Source: Eubacteriales Family XIII. Incertae Sedis bacterium
GTDB lineage: Bacteria; Bacillota; Clostridia; Peptostreptococcales; Anaerovoracaceae
Direction of reading: 5' to 3'
Assembly: GCA_031254995.1 (NCBI GenBank)
Contig: JAIRTJ010000008.1
Location: forward strand, 1 to 6,157
DNA: 6,157 bases
Shown piece after piece: positions 1 to 6,078 of this stretch. The notes under the pieces were generated by a model. The model saw nothing but the letters and a program-made list of their open reading frames with translations, made no database searches and was not told the origin of the DNA. Numbering within the stretch: the stretch's first letter is position 1; the number at the start of each line of letters is the position of its first letter. A program made the position numbers and the translations under genes.

Positions 1-1
1 A

Positions 2-940
2 GGCGTCGGCATCGTGGGCGACCTTCCCTACTATGTCTCGGAGGAGTCGAGCGACTTCGAAGCGCATCCGTCGCTCTTCGACATCGTGAAATCGGGGCCG
101 AACAAGGGCCGCCCGGCCGCCTTGGCCGGCGTGCCTCCCGACGGGTTTTCCTCGGACGGACAGATTTGGAACAACCCCGTATACGCGTGGACGGCGCACA
201 GGGCGGAGCGCTATCGTTGGTGGCTTGATCGCCTGAAACAGGCCGCGACCCTCTATGATGCTTGCAGAATCGATCATTTTCGCGGATTTTCCGAGTATTA
301 TGCCATCCCGACGGGGCGACCGATATCCGAAGGTCGATGGATGAAGGGTCCTGCCGAGCATTTTATCGACGCCGTGCGAAAGAGCGCGCCGGGATTGAAC
401 ATCATCGCGGAGGACTTGGGCATGCTGACGGACGAGGTTCACGCCCTGCGCCGTTACAGCGGCAGCCCCGGCATGAAGGTTCTGCAGTTCGCCTTCGCGC
501 CCGGCGAGAACAGCGCGTATCTTCCGCACAACCAGACACCGGACAGCGTCGTCTATACGGGTACGCACGACAACAACACATTGAAAGGTTGGACTCGTGA
601 AATAGGCGCGGATGTGATAGAATATGCATATAAATATTTAGGGATTCCGCGGAGCGCAAGTCTGCCGAAGGCCATGATCCGAGCTGCTATGGCGTGCGCG
701 GCGGAGACGGCGATCGTCCCCATGCAGGATTGGCTCGGGCTCGGCGCGGAGGCTCGCATCAATACGCCCTCGACGACGGGCGGCGACAATTGGCGTTGGA
801 GGTTGCGCAGAGGGCAGCTTACGGACAAATTGTCCAACGAGATATTTGACATGACGGATATGTATGGCAGGGCGCGAAGCGATTTTTCGATCGACGCGAA
901 GATCGCAGTCGCGCGCGACGTATCGACGCGTGAAAGATGA
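2..940 (+). CDS. malQ: 4-alpha-glucanotransferase (amylomaltase), 5' truncated by window edge
   Basis: This cytoplasmic GH77 enzyme moves alpha-1,4-glucan segments between maltodextrins, releasing glucose, in glycogen or maltodextrin metabolism. The reading frame is open from base 2 (G-V-G-I-V-G-D-L-P), the internal family motif usually read as GI.I.GDLP. The gene therefore begins before the window, and the GTG at 14 is not its start. About 312 C-terminal residues of a family of roughly 500 are present. Three catalytic carboxylates are visible: the nucleophile Asp in RIDHFRGF (codon 272-274), the acid/base Glu in AEDLG (410-412) and the transition-state Asp in TGTHDNNT (569-571). The C-terminal NTPSTTGGDNWRWR stretch is also typical. 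The lid motif reads PPDGFS where PPDYFS is usual. The stop codon overlaps the next start as ATGA, implying translational coupling. Identification is firm; only the N-terminus is unseen. Confidence 0.96.
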   Translation, partial: GVGIVGDLPYYVSEESSDFEAHPSLFDIVKSGPNKGRPAALAGVPPDGFSSDGQIWNNPVYAWTAHRAERYRWWLDRLKQAATLYDACRIDHFRGFSEYYAIPTGRPISEGRWMKGPAEHFIDAVRKSAPGLNIIAEDLGMLTDEVHALRRYSGSPGMKVLQFAFAPGENSAYLPHNQTPDSVVYTGTHDNNTLKGWTREIGADVIEYAYKYLGIPRSASLPKAMIRAAMACAAETAIVPMQDWLGLGAEARINTPSTTGGDNWRWRLRRGQLTDKLSNEIFDMTDMYGRARSDFSIDAKIAVARDVSTRER

Positions 941-1770
941 AACGATTTTCTGAGGTATTTTTAAAGACAGCGGGCGTTTTGGTTCTTTGGGCGCTGCTTC
1001 TCCGGGTATGCGGTATCCTGCGATCCGCGTTGTCTCGCGTCGCGGCGGAGGACGCGGTCCTGTCGGAACTGTCGTTCCAGTTGTTCGCGCTCGCCGCGCT
1101 CGCGCTCGTCCTTCTCCTGTTCGTAGGCGTCATAGAGCGAGGTCGCGTGCGCACGCGCTTGTCCCGAAATGTGCGAAAGGATCTGTTGCTCGGATCGGTC
1201 GTCGGCAGTCTGTGGATCGGAGGCACGATAGGACTTCATGTCCTCTTCGGAAGCGTGGAATTCGGAGAAGCGCGGTATGTGAGCATGTTTGGACTTTGGA
1301 TTGTCGCGATTCTGATCAACGCGATCACCCAGGAGTATCTTCTGCACGGCTATGTCTTTACGTTGATTCAAAAGAGATACGGCGACATCGTCGCCGTTTC
1401 CGCGACTGCGGCCTTGTTTGCCGCGTTGAGCGCGAACGTGTTGAAAAACGGTACGATTTCCATTTTGTTTTTGTTTTTGTCGGGCATTTTTCTCGCGTTG
1501 TTGCGCATTTATACGGACGGATTGCTCACCCCAATCCTCGTCCGCTTTCTGTGGAATGCGGTTGGTTGCCTCGTGGTCGGCGGCGTGTCTTTCAGCGCGA
1601 CGTATCCGTCGGTCTGGACGGAAACGCTGTCGAGCGTGGACATCATCTCAGGCGGTACGCGCCGGTTTGAAGGAAGCGGCATAACGCTCTTTGTCACCGC
1701 GCTCTTGATCGATCTGGTCGTCATCATGCTCAACGACGCAAAGGAGTCGAAAAGGATTGCGGGTACGTGA
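937..1770 (+). CDS. CPBP-family (CAAX protease/Rce1-like) membrane protein with degenerate catalytic motifs
   Basis: This 277-residue, very hydrophobic protein has about eight likely membrane segments (near residues 9-28, 47-66, 83-104, 115-130, 150-168, 173-190, 197-216 and 246-265). CPBP proteins are intramembrane glutamic endopeptidases or their inactive relatives, and many are linked to peptide maturation or bacteriocin immunity. The family outline is visible. Motif 1 (usually EExxxR) is Q132-E133-xxx-H137 in TQEYLLHGYVF. Motif 2 (FxxxH) is F161-AAL-S165. Motif 3 (HxxxN) is R203-FLW-N207 in TPILVRFLWN. The terminal SGGxxxFEGSGIT loop before the last helix is also family-like. The first Glu and both His are thus replaced, which suggests loss of protease activity. 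The start ATG lies inside the malQ stop (ATGA) and has no Shine-Dalgarno at proper spacing, so translation probably depends on coupling to malQ. The exporter ATPase follows after 17 bases. Family assignment is by motif layout only; the alternative is an unassigned membrane protein. Confidence 0.75.
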   Translation: MKRFSEVFLKTAGVLVLWALLLRVCGILRSALSRVAAEDAVLSELSFQLFALAALALVLLLFVGVIERGRVRTRLSRNVRKDLLLGSVVGSLWIGGTIGLHVLFGSVEFGEARYVSMFGLWIVAILINAITQEYLLHGYVFTLIQKRYGDIVAVSATAALFAALSANVLKNGTISILFLFLSGIFLALLRIYTDGLLTPILVRFLWNAVGCLVVGGVSFSATYPSVWTETLSSVDIISGGTRRFEGSGITLFVTALLIDLVVIMLNDAKESKRIAGT

Positions 1771-1787
1771 AAGGAAACGGTCAGTAG

Positions 1788-2855
1788 ATGATAGAAGTAT
1801 CGAATGTCACAAAGAATTTCGGCGAAACGCGGGCTCTGGATGACCTCAGTTTTACGGTCAAGGACGGCGTCGCATTTGGGCTTTTGGGACGAAACGGGGC
1901 GGGGAAGACGACCTGTATCCGCATCGTCATGGATATCTTCAAGGCGGACAGCGGACGGATTTCCGTCGATGGCGTTTCCGTGCGCGAGAGCAAGCGCAGG
2001 ATCGGCTACCTGCCGGAGGAGCGAGGTCTGTATCAGAAGCGTACGATACAGGAACAGATGGTCTACATCGGCAGACTTCGCGGCTTGTCCGCGCAGGCGG
2101 CGGTGAAAAACACGAAGGATCGACTCGAGGAACTGGAAGCCACGGAGTATCTGAACAAAAAACTCGATACGCTCTCGAAGGGCAATCAGCAGAAGATACA
2201 GTTGGCCATCGCCTTGATCAGCGATCCCGACATCATCATTCTTGATGAGCCGTTCAGCGGTCTGGATCCGGTGAACGCGAGCCTGTTGAAGGAAATCGTG
2301 CGAAAACAAGCGCGCATGGGCAAAACTGTAATATTTTCCAGTCACCAGATGTCGCAGGTGGAGGAATTCTGCGATGACATCTGCCTGATCCACAAGGGCA
2401 AGAGCGTCTTGGAGGGGAATTTGGCCAAAATCAAGCGAAGCTACCCGCGCAATACGATATATTTCGAGACGGAAATCCCCTTCGCCGCAGCGACCGGATC
2501 TGACGGTCCGCTTTCAGCCCTGCGAACGAAGTTGGGGGACGCGATCAAGGACATCGCTGAGTACAAATCCGGTTGCCTCGTGACTCTCGCGTCGGCGAAC
2601 GACCGAGGCGCCCTGTTGCGCGCATTGGATGAGATGGACGTCGTACCCGAGACGTTCGCGGTAAAGGAACCGACCCTCGAAGAGATATTCATCGAAAAAG
2701 TCGGCGGCGCTCCTGAAAAACCGGAAGGGGAACAGCCCTCCGACGATGGGAAATCCGGCAAGAGGAGATTCGGCCTCTCCGCCTTAGGGCGCAATGCGGG
2801 CGAAAAAAGTCGGAATGCGAAAGGTCGGACGGATGAAAGGGGGCGGCGTTCATGA
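1788..2855 (+). CDS. ABC transporter ATP-binding protein, NatA/YhaQ type
   Basis: This is the cytoplasmic ATPase of an ABC-2 type exporter, powering the permease encoded next. Over 355 residues it shows Walker A GRNGAGKTT (34-42), the subfamily motif GYLPEERGLY (73-82), signature LSKGNQQK (129-136), Walker B IIILDEP (149-155) with catalytic Glu154, D-loop SGLD (157-160) and switch His186. Residues from about 213 to 303 form a DUF4162-like C-terminal domain ending in EPTLEEIFIEKV, the usual end of such proteins (about 300 residues). A further 50 or so hydrophilic residues follow, clearly basic from residue 321 on. The start is set by the typical opening IEVSNVTKNFG and by AAGGA at 1771-1775, 12 bases upstream, which is rather long spacing. 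The stop overlaps the permease start by ATGA. The substrate cannot be told: NatAB exports sodium in Bacillus subtilis, but most relatives are uncharacterised. Confidence 0.95.
   Translation: MIEVSNVTKNFGETRALDDLSFTVKDGVAFGLLGRNGAGKTTCIRIVMDIFKADSGRISVDGVSVRESKRRIGYLPEERGLYQKRTIQEQMVYIGRLRGLSAQAAVKNTKDRLEELEATEYLNKKLDTLSKGNQQKIQLAIALISDPDIIILDEPFSGLDPVNASLLKEIVRKQARMGKTVIFSSHQMSQVEEFCDDICLIHKGKSVLEGNLAKIKRSYPRNTIYFETEIPFAAATGSDGPLSALRTKLGDAIKDIAEYKSGCLVTLASANDRGALLRALDEMDVVPETFAVKEPTLEEIFIEKVGGAPEKPEGEQPSDDGKSGKRRFGLSALGRNAGEKSRNAKGRTDERGRRS
2836..2843 (+). promoter_or_regulatory. Ribosome binding site of the ABC permease
   Basis: The purine run AAAGGGGG lies 8 bases before the permease ATG at 2852, inside the last codons of the ATPase gene. 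It supports that start codon and means the permease can recruit ribosomes itself as well as by ATGA coupling. Confidence 0.7.
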
Positions 2856-4111
2856 AACAGATCGGTACGATATTGTCGTTTGAATACATGGGATACTTAA
2901 AGAATAAAACCTTTCGCGTGGCGACCGTTATTCTCATCGCGGTGATCTTGATCGCGTCTGCGTTCCCTCGCATAAACAGCGCGGTGCAGAGCATTTCCGG
3001 CCCCGGAGAGAAGGGGAAGGCTCTGTTGATCGCGACGTCCGCGGGATCGGGCGGCAGCCTTGCCGCAACGGCGGATGTCGACATTCTGAACGAGATTGCC
3101 GATGACTACGAATGGGAAACGGATACCGACTCGACGGATCCGAAGGTCGCGATCGAAGACGGCGAATACGATGTCGCGTTGGTCTTCGGAGAGGGCATGA
3201 CCTACAAGCTCTACGGCTTGGGTCACAATTTTTCCATGTACAGCCTCGTCGGAGCATTGGACGCGTATTTCACGGAGGCTGCCCGCGTGTCGGCCATTCA
3301 GTCGCTGCCGTCCGAAGTGCGGACGGGCGCCGAGCAGGCGCTCGCCATCGTCGTGAACGGGGAGATCGAATCCGTTGACGGCGGAGACGCAACCAGCAAT
3401 TACTTTCTGTCCTACCTCATGCTCTATCTGCTGTTTATGGTGATGGTCATGTACGGTCAGTTCGTCATCGCTTCCGTCGTCAACGAAAAGAGCACGAAGG
3501 CGATGGAATTGCTCATCACGTCCGCGAAGCCCGTACAGCTCATGTTCGGCAAGGTCTTGGGCGTAGGTTGCGCCGCGTTGACCCAACTCCTGTTGATCAT
3601 CATCGCCGCAGCCGCAGGGCTTCTCATAAATTTCCAGAGTTGGAAGGAACAGTTTCCAGATGCGGCAACCGGTTTTGTCTCGACGAACCTCTCGGCCGGA
3701 CTCGTCATTTTCTTCTTGGCGTTTTTCCTATGCGGCTATTTTCTGTACGCCTTCATCTACGCGGCTTTAGGCTCCACGGTCAGCAAGATCGAGGACGCGA
3801 GCGCCGTGACGACGCTTCCCCAACTCATCGTCATCGCCGCCTTTATCGTGTCGATGATCGGCATGACGAACATAGACATGGCCTACGTCAAGGTACTGTC
3901 CTACATCCCGTTTTTCTCGCCGTTCATAATGTTTGCGCGGTTGAGCATGGGCGAGGCCGGATACCTGCAAAGCATCATTTCGTTGGCGCTCCTCGCGGCG
4001 GCCGTCGTCTTGTTCAGTTGGGTCGCCGCCAAGATATACAGGATCGGCGTCATGATGTACGGGAAGCCCATGCGACTCAAGGACATCGCAAAAGCGGCGG
4101 TGCAACGATAG
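2852..4111 (+). CDS. ABC-2 type transporter permease, NatB/YhaP-like
   Basis: This 419-residue integral membrane protein is the translocation subunit pairing with the preceding ATPase. One helix (about 22-38) follows a short cytoplasmic N-terminus. A soluble, acidic domain (about 39-180, with IEDGEYDVALVF at 101-112) should lie outside the membrane. Then come about six helices near 183-209, 235-260, 279-305, 322-337, 345-362 and 371-395. This is the ABC2_membrane_3 layout. The cytoplasmic segment VNEKSTKAMELLITSAKP (210-227) after the second helix is the family's characteristic loop, probably contacting the ATPase. AALGSTVSKIEDA (304-316) and YIPFFSPFIMFAR (351-363) are also family-typical. 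Length is normal and no break is seen. It overlaps the ATPase by four bases and is last in its unit, followed by a 74-base gap. Substrate unknown: ion, peptide or lipid export are all possible. Confidence 0.93.
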   Translation: MKQIGTILSFEYMGYLKNKTFRVATVILIAVILIASAFPRINSAVQSISGPGEKGKALLIATSAGSGGSLAATADVDILNEIADDYEWETDTDSTDPKVAIEDGEYDVALVFGEGMTYKLYGLGHNFSMYSLVGALDAYFTEAARVSAIQSLPSEVRTGAEQALAIVVNGEIESVDGGDATSNYFLSYLMLYLLFMVMVMYGQFVIASVVNEKSTKAMELLITSAKPVQLMFGKVLGVGCAALTQLLLIIIAAAAGLLINFQSWKEQFPDAATGFVSTNLSAGLVIFFLAFFLCGYFLYAFIYAALGSTVSKIEDASAVTTLPQLIVIAAFIVSMIGMTNIDMAYVKVLSYIPFFSPFIMFARLSMGEAGYLQSIISLALLAAAVVLFSWVAAKIYRIGVMMYGKPMRLKDIAKAAVQR

Positions 4112-4135
4112 CAGCGCCGCCGGGATGCGCGGCGT
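4095..4135 (+). other. GC-rich hairpins at the end of the transporter unit, possible weak terminator
   Basis: Two hairpins share one arm and cannot form together. In the first, 4095-4103 pairs with 4114-4122 (nine pairs including one G-U, 10-base loop), spanning the permease stop codon. In the second, 4114-4120 pairs with 4129-4135 (seven pairs, one G-U, 8-base loop). Only a short TTT at 4148-4150 lies downstream, so neither is a canonical intrinsic terminator. In sequence this GC-rich, such pairing may arise by chance. Confidence 0.25.
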
Positions 4136-4148
4136 GCGCGCGATCGAT

Positions 4149-4178
4149 TTGAGTATGTTGCCGCCTGTATGCTATAAT
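4149..4178 (+). promoter_or_regulatory. Sigma-70/SigA-type promoter for the CYTH-glyA unit
   Basis: A perfect -10 hexamer TATAAT (4173-4178) is preceded by TGC (4170-4172), an extended -10. The -35 candidate TTGAGT (4149-4154) matches TTGACA at four positions, with an 18-base spacer. The -10 is followed by a 7-base discriminator (4179-4185) and then the A of the ATG at 4186, so initiation at the usual distance would fall on or next to the start codon. It is the only near-consensus promoter I noticed and lies in the only sizeable gap. Confidence 0.8.
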
Positions 4179-4185
4179 AGTCGTT

Positions 4186-4827
4186 ATGGAAGTCGAATTA
4201 AAATACCGCATTGAAAACAAGCGACAGATGGATTTGATCTGGGAGGATGATTTCCTCCGTTCTATGGAGGAGAGGGACAGCCGCGAATCCATCTATATGA
4301 AAGCCGCGTATTTCGATACGGCGGATTTCATTTTGCGCAAGAATCGAATCGCCTTTCGCATCAGAAAAGAAGGCGACAAGGTCATGGCCACCCTTAAATG
4401 GCGCGACAGGGATGTGGACGTCAGGGGACTCTACATGCGGGAGGAGATCAACGTTCCCGTAAAGGACGAGGCATGTTTCCTGTCTCCTGACCCCGCGATA
4501 TTCAAGGAGAGCGGAGAGGGGCGAGATCTCATGGAGATCTTGGCGGATGATCCCTTGAGGTGCATTTTCGAGACGCATTTTTACAGGAAAAAGCTCCGCA
4601 TCGACTCGGGCGAAACCATCTGCGAGGTGTCCCTTGACGAGGGAGAGGTCATCGCCGACGCGGGCCGCGCGCTCATCAGCGAATTGGAGATAGAGCTCTT
4701 CTCAGGCAAGCAGGATGACTTGATTCGGATCGGCGAACGCATGGCGGAGAAATACGATTTGAAACCGGAGCCGTTGAGCAAATATGCGAAGGGCATAAAT
4801 TTGACAGCAGGAGAGGAACAAGCGTAG
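4186..4827 (+). CDS. CYTH domain protein (triphosphate tunnel family)
   Basis: CYTH proteins are cytoplasmic beta-barrel enzymes acting on triphosphorylated substrates: inorganic triphosphatases, thiamine triphosphatases and class IV adenylate cyclases. This 213-residue protein opens with the hallmark ExExK as E2-V-E4-L-K6, so translation must start at 4186. Further tunnel residues are R54, R58, R60 and K61 in RIAFRIRK, K71 in TLK, R85-E86-E87, R134-K135, E147 with D151 in EVSLDEGEV, the acidic strand ELEIEL (E166, E168, E170), and SKYAKG near the C-terminus (198-203). The charged positions expected for metal and phosphate binding look intact, so the enzyme is probably active. An inorganic triphosphatase is my first guess and a cyclase is possible; motifs alone do not decide. 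No Shine-Dalgarno precedes the start, and a promoter sits immediately upstream. The stop TAG directly abuts the glyA ATG, with no spacer. Confidence 0.9.
   Translation: MEVELKYRIENKRQMDLIWEDDFLRSMEERDSRESIYMKAAYFDTADFILRKNRIAFRIRKEGDKVMATLKWRDRDVDVRGLYMREEINVPVKDEACFLSPDPAIFKESGEGRDLMEILADDPLRCIFETHFYRKKLRIDSGETICEVSLDEGEVIADAGRALISELEIELFSGKQDDLIRIGERMAEKYDLKPEPLSKYAKGINLTAGEEQA
4812..4817 (+). promoter_or_regulatory. Ribosome binding site of glyA
   Basis: AGAGGA, part of the longer purine run AGGAGAGGA (4809-4817), lies 10 bases before the glyA ATG and within the last CYTH codons. It fixes the glyA start at 4828 and contrasts with the absence of such a site before the CYTH gene. Confidence 0.8.
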
Positions 4828-6078
4828 ATGTATTTCAATTATTTGAACAAGGCGGATAAGGAAGTCGCGGATATGATACACCGCGAGATGCGGAGGCAGG
4901 AACACAAGATAGAGATGATCGCCTCCGAAAATTTTACGACGCCGGCCGTCATGGAGGCGTGCGGAAGTCCGCTCACGAACAAGTACGCGGAGGGATATCC
5001 GGGCAGGCGATATTACGGCGGCTGCGAGCATGTCGACGAAGTCGAGAACATCGCGATCGAGCGCGCGAAAAAGCTCTTCGACGCGGAGTACGCGAACGTG
5101 CAGCCTCATTCCGGCAGCAACGCGAATATCGCCGTGTATTTCGCGCTGTTGGAGCCGGGGGATACGGTGCTCGGCATGGATCTCAGCAACGGCGGTCATC
5201 TCACGCACGGAAGTCGCGTCAATATATCCGGGAAGTATTTCAACTTCGTTTCCTACGGCGTCGATCCGAAGGATGAGAAGATCAATTACGATACGGTGCT
5301 GAAGATCGCGAAGGAGTGTCGCCCCAAGATGATCGTAGCCGGCGCGAGCGCTTATCCTCGCATCATCGAAGCGGATAAATTTCGCGCGATCGCCGATGAA
5401 GTCGATGCGATTTTGATGGTGGATATGGCGCATTTTGCGGGACTCGCGGCCGCGGGCTGTCATCCGAATCCCGTGAAACACGCGCAGATCGTCACGAGCA
5501 CCACGCACAAGACGCTTCGCGGACCGAGAGGCGGCGTCATCTTCGCGAACGAGGAATACGGGGCGAAGATCGACAAGGGCATATTCCCCGGGATACAGGG
5601 CGGTCCGCTCATGCACATCATCGCGGGAAAGGCCGTCTGTTTCAAAGAGGCCATGGAACCGTCCTTCGTCGCTTATCAGCAACGCATCGTCGCAAACGCC
5701 AAGGTTCTGGCGGATGAATTGATCAGGCGCGGATTCAACGCGGTGTCCGGAGGCACGGACAATCATCTCGTCCTGCTCAATTTCATCAAAAGGGGAATCA
5801 CGGGGAAGGACGCAGAGAGATATCTCGACGAGGCGAACATCACCACGAACAAAAACGCGGTACTGAACGACCCGAACGGGCCAAACATCACGAGCGGCAT
5901 CCGTCTCGGAACGCCGGCGATGACGACGCGCGGATTCAACGAACGCGACGTCGCTCTGACCGCCGAAGCGATCGCCATGGTTTTGGATCATCCGGGCGAG
6001 GAGGTCTACGCGGAAAAGGCTCGCGCGATCGTCAAGGAACTGACGGAATCGCACCCGCTGTATTTCAAGGGATATTGA
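4828..6078 (+). CDS. glyA: Serine hydroxymethyltransferase
   Basis: This cytoplasmic PLP enzyme interconverts serine plus tetrahydrofolate with glycine plus 5,10-methylenetetrahydrofolate, the main source of one-carbon units for purine, thymidylate and methionine synthesis. The 416 residues match the usual bacterial length (about 410-420) and the gene is complete. Visible landmarks are IASENF (31-36), NKYAEGYPGRRYYGG (51-65) with active-site Glu55 and the tyrosines, QPHSGSNAN (92-100), GGHLTHG (122-128) with the His that stacks on PLP, VDMAHFAGL (198-206) with Asp198 facing the pyridine nitrogen, the Schiff-base Lys228 in STTHKTLRGPRGG (224-236), and substrate-carboxylate Arg359 in SGIRLGTPAMTTRG. 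No key residue is missing. It starts directly after the CYTH stop codon with its own ribosome binding site, so it is probably expressed from the promoter at 4149-4178. Its stop overlaps the next ATG by one base. Confidence 0.98.
   Translation: MYFNYLNKADKEVADMIHREMRRQEHKIEMIASENFTTPAVMEACGSPLTNKYAEGYPGRRYYGGCEHVDEVENIAIERAKKLFDAEYANVQPHSGSNANIAVYFALLEPGDTVLGMDLSNGGHLTHGSRVNISGKYFNFVSYGVDPKDEKINYDTVLKIAKECRPKMIVAGASAYPRIIEADKFRAIADEVDAILMVDMAHFAGLAAAGCHPNPVKHAQIVTSTTHKTLRGPRGGVIFANEEYGAKIDKGIFPGIQGGPLMHIIAGKAVCFKEAMEPSFVAYQQRIVANAKVLADELIRRGFNAVSGGTDNHLVLLNFIKRGITGKDAERYLDEANITTNKNAVLNDPNGPNITSGIRLGTPAMTTRGFNERDVALTAEAIAMVLDHPGEEVYAEKARAIVKELTESHPLYFKGY
6067..6072 (+). promoter_or_regulatory. 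Ribosome binding site of the gene after glyA
   Basis: AAGGGA lies 5 bases before the ATG at 6078, within the last glyA codons. It supports the view that the short open frame at the window end is a real gene start. Confidence 0.6.

Noticed and set aside
14..16. GTG at 14 as the start codon of malQ
   Set aside because: The frame is open to the left edge and the residues before it already match the amylomaltase GDLP motif, which is internal in the family.
601..645. AT-rich patch in malQ with TAGAAT and TATAAA, a possible internal promoter for the downstream genes
   Set aside because: No -35 element lies at acceptable spacing (the nearest TTGGAC is 23 bases from TAGAAT), and the patch encodes ordinary protein (IEYAYKYLG). 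The low GC comes from its Tyr, Ile and Lys codons.
1463..1479. TTTTTG-type short tandem repeat in the CPBP gene, a possible phase-variation tract
   Set aside because: The unit is six bases, so copy-number change keeps the frame, there are fewer than three copies, and it simply encodes alternating Leu-Phe in a membrane helix.
2004..2035. ATPase seems to lack a standard Gln in its Q-loop
   Set aside because: The GYLPEERGLY form at this place is, to my knowledge, normal for NatA/YhaQ-type ATPases and is not a defect.
1509..2393. A 294-codon minus-strand open frame across the CPBP and ATPase genes
   Set aside because: It lies in the same codon register as the ATPase gene, crosses two well-supported plus-strand genes, and resembles no known family; it is a codon-usage shadow.
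4702..6054. A 450-codon open frame on the minus strand opposite glyA and the end of the CYTH gene
   Set aside because: Its codons are in exact register with the glyA and CYTH codons, so it stays open simply because those genes avoid TTA, CTA and TCA. Its product is Arg/Asp/His-rich with no recognisable motif, and glyA on the plus strand is certain.
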